Origin: Eubacterium sp. OM08-24
GTDB taxonomy: Bacteria; Bacillota; Clostridia; Oscillospirales; Acutalibacteraceae
NCBI RefSeq assembly: GCF_003438075.1
Contig: NZ_QSTA01000011.1
Coordinates: forward strand, 1 to 64,000
Reading direction: 5' to 3'
DNA length: 64,000 bases
The translations under genes were made by a program, and so were the position numbers. A model generated the notes under the pieces. That model saw only the letters and a list, made by a program, of their open reading frames with translations, searched no databases and was not told where the DNA came from. Every line of letters starts with the position of its first letter. Position 1 is the stretch's first letter. This document shows, piece after piece, positions 53,908-61,182 of this stretch.

Positions 53908-54600
53908 TCATTTCGTTTTACCACTCCGTTTATCTTCTTCCTCAGCCTGTATAAACATAAGCAGAAATCCTGCAAAAAGCAATATGCAGCTGCACCATAT
54001 TGTGTATTGCTGCCAAAAGCCTATAATTATATTTTCTATAACCGCACCGAATGCAAAAAAGAAAATTACACCATAGTATATCAGCGATTTTCTAAGACAT
54101 TCCTTGTCTTTGTTAAACACATAGTTAAATAAATTTTGTGTTCCCGAACGCAGATTGCCAATGCACATTGTTGTGGCAGAGGCATTTCCTTTTACTTTTC
54201 TAAAGCTCTCTACCTGTATTCCGCAGGCAAAAGACACAAGCGAGTTTGCTATCAGATTGTATCGTTGAGATATAAACCCAACCGAAAGCAAAATTATACA
54301 TTCAAGCAGTACGGTGTATTGCCGCCAATGCAAAATGTTGTCTATATTGCAAAAGCGGTGCACAAGCTCGGCAAGAATTATACCTAATGCAAATGCGATT
54401 ATCGGGAAGAGATATTGCAGCATTTTTGCATAGTTCCCCTCGGATAAATTTATGGCAAATAATATAATGTTGCCCGTTTGTGCGTTTGCAAATACCTCGC
54501 CACGAAAGGTGTAGGTATAGGCATCCATAAATCCGCCCGATACAGCAAGCAATATTGCGAGTCGGCGTGATTCGGATATTTGTCCTTTTAAATTTTTCAT
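53908..54600 (-). CDS. YoaK/DUF1275-family membrane protein
   Basis: A 230-residue protein with six membrane segments. AVSGGFMDAYTYTFRGEVFANAQTGN is the DUF1275 signature, with SFRKVKGNASATTMCIGNLR in the middle. A transport role is assumed for the family, but the substrate is unknown. It is divergent from metE; 234 bases separate the two. Confidence 0.88.
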   Translation of the reverse strand: MKNLKGQISESRRLAILLAVSGGFMDAYTYTFRGEVFANAQTGNIILFAINLSEGNYAKMLQYLFPIIAFALGIILAELVHRFCNIDNILHWRQYTVLLECIILLSVGFISQRYNLIANSLVSFACGIQVESFRKVKGNASATTMCIGNLRSGTQNLFNYVFNKDKECLRKSLIYYGVIFFFAFGAVIENIIIGFWQQYTIWCSCILLFAGFLLMFIQAEEEDKRSGKTK

Positions 54601-54730
54601 AAACTATTCCCCTAAATTTTTTTCCATAATGTATTATAGTCCTTTTTGCAAAAAATGCAAGTGTGTAGTTGATTAAACAGAATTTTTGATTAATTCACAA
54701 ATCATATTTGTTGCCGATACTAAATGCAGC

Positions 54731-54757
54731 TTGGATATAGTTTAAAGCTATATCCAA
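54731..54757. promoter_or_regulatory. MET-box-like palindrome upstream of metE
   Basis: The core TATAGTTTAAAGCTATA (54736-54752) lies within TTGG...CCAA arms. It is nearly identical to the palindrome at 15153-15181 and matches the streptococcal MET-box. It ends 21 bases before the predicted -35, the same geometry as the other copy. No coding gene ends here in either direction, so a terminator role is unlikely. Confidence 0.75.
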
Positions 54758-54773
54758 CAACGATTTTTAAGTA

Positions 54774-54803
54774 TTGGCGCATTTTTGTTTTAGGCTGTAT
54801 AAT
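54774..54803 (+). promoter_or_regulatory. Probable metE promoter
   Basis: TTGGCG (54774-54779), an 18-base spacer and TATAAT (54798-54803). A weak -35 suits a promoter that needs an activator bound upstream. Confidence 0.6.
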
Positions 54804-54834
54804 ATTTACAGATTTTTTGAAAGGACTTGTAAAT

Positions 54835-57111
54835 ATGAAAACTTCAATAATTGGGTATCCGAGAATAGGCAAACTTCGTGAGCTTAAATTTGCAAGCGAA
54901 AAATATTTTAGAAATGAAATTGAACAGGCAGAGCTTTTTGATGTGGCAAAAAAGCTGAGATTAGAAAATCTTGCAGAGCAAAAGAACAGCGGACTTGACT
55001 TTATTCCGTCAAATGATTTTTCTTTTTATGACGGTATGCTTGACACTGCTTTTCTTTTAAATGCTGTTCCAAAAAGATATAAGAAGCTTGGTTTATCTTT
55101 GCTTGATGAGTATTTTGCGGCGGCAAGAGGCTATCAGGGAGAAAAAGGCGATGTAAAGGCGCTTGCAATGAAAAAATGGTTCAATACAAATTATCATTAT
55201 ATGGTGCCTGAAATTGATGACGATACAGTTTTAAAACTTTCATCAAACAAGCCTTTCGAGCTTTTTGTCGAGGCGCTTGAAAACGGGATAAAAACAACTC
55301 CTGTTATTATCGGCCCGTACACTTTCCTCAAGATTGCAAGATATACAGGCAAAAAATCAAAGGAAAACTTTTTCGGCGGCATTACAGACTCATACATTCA
55401 GATTATCGGCAAGTTAGTGAACCTCGGTGCTGAGTGGATTCAGCTTGACGAGCCTTGCCTTGTTAAGGATATGAGCAAAGCTGATATTGAATTTTTCAAT
55501 TCACTTTATACCAAAATTCTTGAAAATAAGAACGGCATAAAAATTCGCCTGCAAACATATTTTGGCGATGTAAGAGATTGCTACAATGAAATTTGCGCCC
55601 TTGACTTTGACGGAATCGGTCTTGACCTTATTGAGGGCAAAAAAACACTTGAGCTTATTGATAAAAACGGTTTTCCAAGTGACAAGGTACTATTTGCAGG
55701 CGTTGTAAACGGTAAAAATATTTGGAAAAATAATTATGCAAAAACTATTGCTTTGTTGAAAAATTTGCAGGAAAAATCAATTAATACGGTAATCAACACT
55801 TCCTGTTCACTTCTCCATGTTCCGTATACAGTTAAAAACGAAGTGAAACTTTCCGATACATACAAAAAGTATTTTTCATATGCAAGCGAAAAATTGGTTG
55901 AATTAAGTGAAATCAAGAAAATTGCCGAAACCGATAATTTTATCACCTTATCTGAATATACAGCGAATGTCGCATTATTTGCGCAGGCAAGAAGCGGCTG
56001 TAATACAGATGTAAAGGAAAAAATAAACGCATTATCCGAAAAAGATTTTACAAGATCGCCTGAATTTGCAGAGCGTGAAAAAATACAGAAAAAAGAGTTT
56101 GGCTTGCCGCTTTTGCCAACAACTACCATTGGTTCTTTTCCGCAGACTTCAGATGTTCGCCAAACAAGATCTTCATACAAAAAGGGTAATATTTCTGAGG
56201 TTGAATACGAAAAGTTTATGAAAGAAAAAATTTCTGAATGTATTGCTCTTCAGGAAAGCATCGGTCTTGATGTGCTCGTTCATGGTGAATTTGAGAGAAA
56301 CGATATGGTTGAATATTTTGGAGAATGTCTTGACGGCTATATCTTTACCGAGAAAGCGTGGGTGCAGTCATATGGTACAAGGTGCGTTAAGCCGCCGATT
56401 GTGTGGGGCGATATTTCAAGAGCAAAGCCGATGACTGTAAAATGGTCAACCTATGCTCAAAGCCTCACCGATAAGCCTGTTAAAGGTATGCTTACAGGCC
56501 CTGTCACCATATTAAATTGGTCTTTCCCAAGAGAGGATATTTCTTTAAAAGAAAGTGCATATCAGATAGCACTGGCTATTCGTGAGGAAGTGTTAGACCT
56601 TGAGGCAAACGGAATTAAAATCATTCAGATTGACGAGGCGGCATTAAGAGAAAAACTGCCGTTGCGCAGATGTGATTGGAACGATGAGTACCTCGACTGG
56701 GCTATAAGGGCATTTCGTCTTGTGCATAGCGGTGTAAAGGCTGAAACCCAAATTCACACTCATATGTGTTACAGCGAGTTTGGGGATATTATTGAGGATA
56801 TTGATAATATGGACGCCGATGTTATTACATTTGAGGCAAGCCGTTCAGACCTTACAATTCTTGATGTGCTTAAGGCTAAGAATTTCCGCACCGAGGTTGG
56901 CCCTGGTGTTTATGATATTCACTCTCCGAGAATACCTACGGTTGATGAGATTAAATCGGCAATAAACAAAATGCTCTCAAAGGTTGCGCAAAGCAAATTG
57001 TGGATTAATCCCGACTGCGGACTGAAAACACGAGGCAACGATGAAACTGTAAAGAGTTTGAAGAATCTTGTTGAGGCTACACTCGAAATCAGAAAAGAGA
57101 ATAATTTATAA
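54835..57111 (+). CDS. metE: Cobalamin-independent methionine synthase
   Basis: A 758-residue enzyme transferring a methyl group from methyl-tetrahydrofolate polyglutamate to homocysteine. The N-terminal half begins SIIGYPRIGKLRELK. The catalytic half has LPTTTIGSFPQT and the zinc ligands in HTHMCYSEF and INPDCGLKTR, with VHGEFERNDMVEYFGE. ATG 54835 follows AAAGGAC; the frame is open upstream but non-homologous. No S-box or T-box is seen in the about 25-base leader; the MET-box-like palindrome is the likely control. Confidence 0.96.
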   Translation: MKTSIIGYPRIGKLRELKFASEKYFRNEIEQAELFDVAKKLRLENLAEQKNSGLDFIPSNDFSFYDGMLDTAFLLNAVPKRYKKLGLSLLDEYFAAARGYQGEKGDVKALAMKKWFNTNYHYMVPEIDDDTVLKLSSNKPFELFVEALENGIKTTPVIIGPYTFLKIARYTGKKSKENFFGGITDSYIQIIGKLVNLGAEWIQLDEPCLVKDMSKADIEFFNSLYTKILENKNGIKIRLQTYFGDVRDCYNEICALDFDGIGLDLIEGKKTLELIDKNGFPSDKVLFAGVVNGKNIWKNNYAKTIALLKNLQEKSINTVINTSCSLLHVPYTVKNEVKLSDTYKKYFSYASEKLVELSEIKKIAETDNFITLSEYTANVALFAQARSGCNTDVKEKINALSEKDFTRSPEFAEREKIQKKEFGLPLLPTTTIGSFPQTSDVRQTRSSYKKGNISEVEYEKFMKEKISECIALQESIGLDVLVHGEFERNDMVEYFGECLDGYIFTEKAWVQSYGTRCVKPPIVWGDISRAKPMTVKWSTYAQSLTDKPVKGMLTGPVTILNWSFPREDISLKESAYQIALAIREEVLDLEANGIKIIQIDEAALREKLPLRRCDWNDEYLDWAIRAFRLVHSGVKAETQIHTHMCYSEFGDIIEDIDNMDADVITFEASRSDLTILDVLKAKNFRTEVGPGVYDIHSPRIPTVDEIKSAINKMLSKVAQSKLWINPDCGLKTRGNDETVKSLKNLVEATLEIRKENNL

Positions 57112-57132
57112 TTCTGTTTGAATATTTTTTAG

Positions 57133-57176
57133 TAACCTGTCCATACTCTAAAAAAAGAGAGGACAGGTTATTTTTT
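57133..57176 (+). terminator. metE terminator containing the spoIIR ribosome site
   Basis: TAACCTGTCC (57133-57142) and GGACAGGTTA (57161-57170) pair perfectly, then TTTTTT runs into the spoIIR ATG at 57177. GAGAGG and AGG, the only ribosome-site candidates for spoIIR, are in the loop end and 3' arm. Confidence 0.85.
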
Positions 57177-57773
57177 ATGAAACTACTTATAAAATCACTT
57201 TGCATAGCTTTTGTACTTACTGTTATTTACTCTGTAATTCCTTTTCAAGCGGAGTGCGAGCAGATTTCAACCGAGGTGTTCAGACTGCACATTCTTGCAA
57301 ATTCAGACAGTGAAGAGGATCAGGCGTTAAAGCTAAAGGTGCGTGACGCCCTGCTTGAGTACACAGATAAGCTTTTCGACGATGCAAAGGACAGAAACGA
57401 TGCCGAGAACATAGCAAAGGAAAATATAGAAACTTTGCAGAGCGTTGCTCAAAATACGGTGTATAAAAACGGCTGTAATTACACCGTTAATGCCGAGGTT
57501 GTAAAGATGTATTTTAATACCCGATACTATGAAAACTACACAATGCCTGCCGGTATGTATGATGCACTGAGAATAACTATCGGCAGTGGCAAAGGGCATA
57601 ATTGGTGGTGCGTAATGTATCCGTCAATATGTATTTCAAGTGCGATAAACAATGACGAAAAGGTAGAAAAAACATTTTCGGAAAATCAGCAGGAAATAGT
57701 AAGGGGGAACGAATACGAATATAAATTTAAGGTGGTAGAAATATTTGAAAAAATAGTTTCGTTTTTTGAGTAA
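57177..57773 (+). CDS. spoIIR: Stage II sporulation protein R
   Basis: SpoIIR is secreted by the forespore and triggers SpoIIGA-dependent processing of pro-SigE in the mother cell. The 198-residue protein has a signal peptide (1-25) and the family pattern FRLHILANSDSEEDQALKLKVRDALL, with GKGHNWWCVMYPSICI later. It starts right at the end of the metE terminator, so it must be transcribed by read-through or from an unseen forespore promoter within metE's end. Confidence 0.93.
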   Translation: MKLLIKSLCIAFVLTVIYSVIPFQAECEQISTEVFRLHILANSDSEEDQALKLKVRDALLEYTDKLFDDAKDRNDAENIAKENIETLQSVAQNTVYKNGCNYTVNAEVVKMYFNTRYYENYTMPAGMYDALRITIGSGKGHNWWCVMYPSICISSAINNDEKVEKTFSENQQEIVRGNEYEYKFKVVEIFEKIVSFFE

Positions 57774-57849
57774 TGTCCTTTAAATGACACACTTGTTATG
57801 GTATCATAGTAATATAATATATAAATTTACTTTGAAAAGAGGGATATAT

Positions 57850-60800
57850 TTGCTTAGATTTGTACTTGGAAAAAGCGGTACGGGCAAGACCGAGTACCTT
57901 TATAATAAGCTCACCGAGCTTGCACAGACGGGCGAAAACCGCATAATTATGCTGATACCGGATCAAAGCTCATTTGAAACCGAAAAAGTATTTCTTGACA
58001 GACTCGGCGCAAAAAAATGTCAGAATGTAAAAGTATTCGGTTTTTCACGATTTTGTCATTATGTTTTTGATACAGTTAATTTTGAGCAGAAAAATGTTAT
58101 TGATGACAGCACAAGAGCCGTAATTATGAGCCTTGCACTTGAGCAGCTTGATACAAGCCTTGAAATGTTTGCAAACAGCAGCGGCAAAAAAAGTGTGATA
58201 GATTCAATGCTTTCTGCACTTAAAGAATGTAAGAAAGCGAAAATTTCTACCGAGGCGCTTAGAAATGTGTCGGCTTTGATAGACGATAAAACACTTAAAA
58301 CAAAGCTGAGAGAAACCGCACTTATTATCGACACCTTTGACGCTATTGTCGAGCAAAGTTATATAGATCCGCTCGACAATCTTACAAGGGTGGCGGAAAT
58401 TCTTAAAGAGAAAAATATGTTTAACGGCTTTACGCTTGCCGTTGATTCTTTCAGCGGTTTTTCCGTTCAACAGCTTGAGGTGCTTAAACTGTTGTTTGCT
58501 CAGTGCGAAAGCACCTATGTTGCGCTCACATTAAATCCATATGAGGATGAGGAGCAGAGCCTTTTCAGCACAACTAACGATACATATAAAAGGCTTAAGG
58601 CAATAGCAAAATCAGAGAATGTTGAGATTAAAGCGCCTGTAAAACTTGAGGAAAATTTCAGAAACGAAAGCGAAGAACTTAAAATTCTCGAAAAGAATTT
58701 TTATCAGAACAAAAGCAATGAATATGAGTTAAAAAACGATTCAATCACCGCTTTTTCGGCAGATACCGTTTACGGCGAATGTGAATTTGTGGCAAGGCAA
58801 ATTAAAAGGCTTGTTGTAGAACAGGGGTATCTGTATTCCGACATAGCCGTTATTTGCAGAGATATTACGCCATATACGGGAGTTTTGAACACAATTTTTG
58901 ATAAATACGAAATACCGTATTTTATGGATATAAGCTATGATATTTACATAAAGCCGATTATAAGGTATGTGTGTTCGATTTTTAATGCGATTTTAAACGG
59001 TTGGCAAAAGGAAGATTTGCTTGCAATTTTAAAAACAGGGCTTACAAATAATTCTGATGAAGAAATTTCGGCCTTTGAAAATTATGTTTATGTTTGGAAT
59101 ATAAACGGCGCAGCTTTTAAAAAGCCTTTTGCAAATAATCCTGACGGCTTTTCGGAAACTATGAGTGACTCACAAACGGAGCAACTCGAAATGGCAGAGA
59201 ATGTGAGAGAAGGATTAGTAGAACCGCTTGAAAAATTCAGAGAAGATATAAAGGACAAAACGGGCAGAGAGATTACCGAACTGTTGTATAATCTGCTTGA
59301 AAGACTTGAGGTTACAAAAGCCATATCCGCTATGTATGACAAGCTAAAAGCTGACGGCGAGCTTGCGCAGGCAAAGGAAGAAATCAGACTATGGAATTTG
59401 CTTATGAATACCTTTGACCAAATGGTTGCCGTTGCAGGTGATTTAAAGGTATCGCCGAAAAGATATTTTGAATTGCTCTCGCTCAGACTTTCGGTACTGA
59501 AAATTGCGGATATTCCACGCACAGTAGACAGCGTGTCTGTCGGTACGGCGACAAGAGTAAGACTAAACAAAGAAAAAGCAGTTTTCCTTATTGGCTGTAT
59601 AGACGGAGTTTTTCCTGCTGTTCCGTCCACCGCAGGTCTTTTTTCTGCATACGAATTAAAAACTTTGATTGCAAATAATTTGCCGTTTGGCGATGAGCCG
59701 GCGGAGCTTGCGGATTTTGAAAATTATATGGCTTATAAATCCGCCACTTCACCATCGCAAAAGCTGTTTGTTTCTTTTTACAAATCGGACTTAACAGGCG
59801 GTACATATATGCAGTCATCAATTATAAACGAGGTTGTAAGTATTTTTCCGAGCATTGCTTTGCATAGGGAGGAGGAGTATTGCTCGGTAAAGGACAGCAC
59901 ATGGGCAATTTTGCCTGCGTTTGAGGAGTGCGCACGAAACTTTAACAGCGACAGCGAGGAAAACAGAGCGCTGAAAAATTATTTTGCGAATAACGAAATA
60001 TTTAAAGATAAGTACAAGGCACTGCAAAATGCAAGCACTGCAAAACCGTTTGTGTTTGACGATAAAAGCAATGTAAATCTTTTGTTTGGCAGTGACCTTA
60101 AAATTTCAGCATCGCAGGTTGAAAAGTTTAGTTTATGCCGATTTTCTTATTTTTGTAACTACGGCTTGCGTGTGCGTGAGCGCAGAAAAGCAGAGATAAA
60201 CCCACTTGAATACGGAACTTTTATTCACTATATTATGGAGATTTTCTTTAGCAAATATTCTAAAAACGAATTTTCAAATATGAGCGAAGATGAAATCTAT
60301 GATATTTGCGATGATATTCTTGACGATTATGTGGACAAGCATTTTGGCGGTACAGAAAAAAATACCCCACGATTTATGTATAGATTTAATAAGATAAGGG
60401 AAAATGTGCATTTCCTTGTTTTACATATCATTAAGGAGCTAAAACACAGCGGATTTGAACCGATTGACTGCGAGCTTAAAATAGACGGCGATATTCCCGG
60501 TTATGAGGTTGCTTTGCCGACAGGTCAAAAAATAATGCTCAGAGGCAGTGTGGATAGGGTAGATATTCTCAAAAAGGGCGAGGAAAACTATATCAGAATA
60601 ATTGACTACAAGACAGGTTCAAAGGAGTTTAAGCTGTCCGACATTTTATACGGACTGAATTTGCAAATGCTTATTTACCTTTATGCAATTACACTTGGCG
60701 GTGAGGAGCGCTACGGAAAGGTTACGCCGGCAGGAATACTCTATATGCCGGCTACCGTAAAGCCGATTTCAGTTGACGGCGCTATGATTGATGCGCAAAT

Positions 60801-61182
60801 TAACGAGCAGGTTTCAAAGGGACTGAAAATGAACGGTATGCTTTTAAATTCGCTTGATGTTATTGATAATTCCGATAAGGAATATATTTCTTTCAATACA
60901 AAAAAAGGAACTCTCACAACAGGCGGAAATCTTGCGAGCCTTGAAGAATTAGGTATGATTTTTAAAAAGCTCGATATGACTGTTGCCGAGATGGGAGATA
61001 AGCTTTTTTCGGGCAATGTTGAGGCGTCACCGCTTAAGGGCGGCAAGGATTCGTGCGAGTATTGCCCGTATGACAGCGTTTGCGCCTACCATATGAGCGC
61101 TTGCCGAAACAGCTTTTCGGTAGATAATGACGAGGTGTGCAAAATACTTGGGAACGAACAGAACAAAGGAGGCGAGGATTGA
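57850..61182 (+). CDS. addB: AddB helicase-nuclease subunit
   Basis: AddB is one half of the AddAB enzyme that processes double-strand DNA ends for recombination and recognises Chi. Start at TTG 57850 after AGAGGG gives 1110 residues. Walker A is FVLGKSGTGKTEYL near the N-terminus. The C-terminal nuclease region has IRIIDYKTGSKEFKLSD. The Fe-S cluster cysteines are in SLCRFSYFC and CEYCPYDSVC. It overlaps addA by one base (TGATG). Confidence 0.95.
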   Translation: MLRFVLGKSGTGKTEYLYNKLTELAQTGENRIIMLIPDQSSFETEKVFLDRLGAKKCQNVKVFGFSRFCHYVFDTVNFEQKNVIDDSTRAVIMSLALEQLDTSLEMFANSSGKKSVIDSMLSALKECKKAKISTEALRNVSALIDDKTLKTKLRETALIIDTFDAIVEQSYIDPLDNLTRVAEILKEKNMFNGFTLAVDSFSGFSVQQLEVLKLLFAQCESTYVALTLNPYEDEEQSLFSTTNDTYKRLKAIAKSENVEIKAPVKLEENFRNESEELKILEKNFYQNKSNEYELKNDSITAFSADTVYGECEFVARQIKRLVVEQGYLYSDIAVICRDITPYTGVLNTIFDKYEIPYFMDISYDIYIKPIIRYVCSIFNAILNGWQKEDLLAILKTGLTNNSDEEISAFENYVYVWNINGAAFKKPFANNPDGFSETMSDSQTEQLEMAENVREGLVEPLEKFREDIKDKTGREITELLYNLLERLEVTKAISAMYDKLKADGELAQAKEEIRLWNLLMNTFDQMVAVAGDLKVSPKRYFELLSLRLSVLKIADIPRTVDSVSVGTATRVRLNKEKAVFLIGCIDGVFPAVPSTAGLFSAYELKTLIANNLPFGDEPAELADFENYMAYKSATSPSQKLFVSFYKSDLTGGTYMQSSIINEVVSIFPSIALHREEEYCSVKDSTWAILPAFEECARNFNSDSEENRALKNYFANNEIFKDKYKALQNASTAKPFVFDDKSNVNLLFGSDLKISASQVEKFSLCRFSYFCNYGLRVRERRKAEINPLEYGTFIHYIMEIFFSKYSKNEFSNMSEDEIYDICDDILDDYVDKHFGGTEKNTPRFMYRFNKIRENVHFLVLHIIKELKHSGFEPIDCELKIDGDIPGYEVALPTGQKIMLRGSVDRVDILKKGEENYIRIIDYKTGSKEFKLSDILYGLNLQMLIYLYAITLGGEERYGKVTPAGILYMPATVKPISVDGAMIDAQINEQVSKGLKMNGMLLNSLDVIDNSDKEYISFNTKKGTLTTGGNLASLEELGMIFKKLDMTVAEMGDKLFSGNVEASPLKGGKDSCEYCPYDSVCAYHMSACRNSFSVDNDEVCKILGNEQNKGGED

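Noticed and set aside
54724..54834. 37-codon upstream extension of metE
   Set aside because: It spans the MET-box-like palindrome and the promoter and is not MetE-like; AAAGGAC fits the ATG at 54835.
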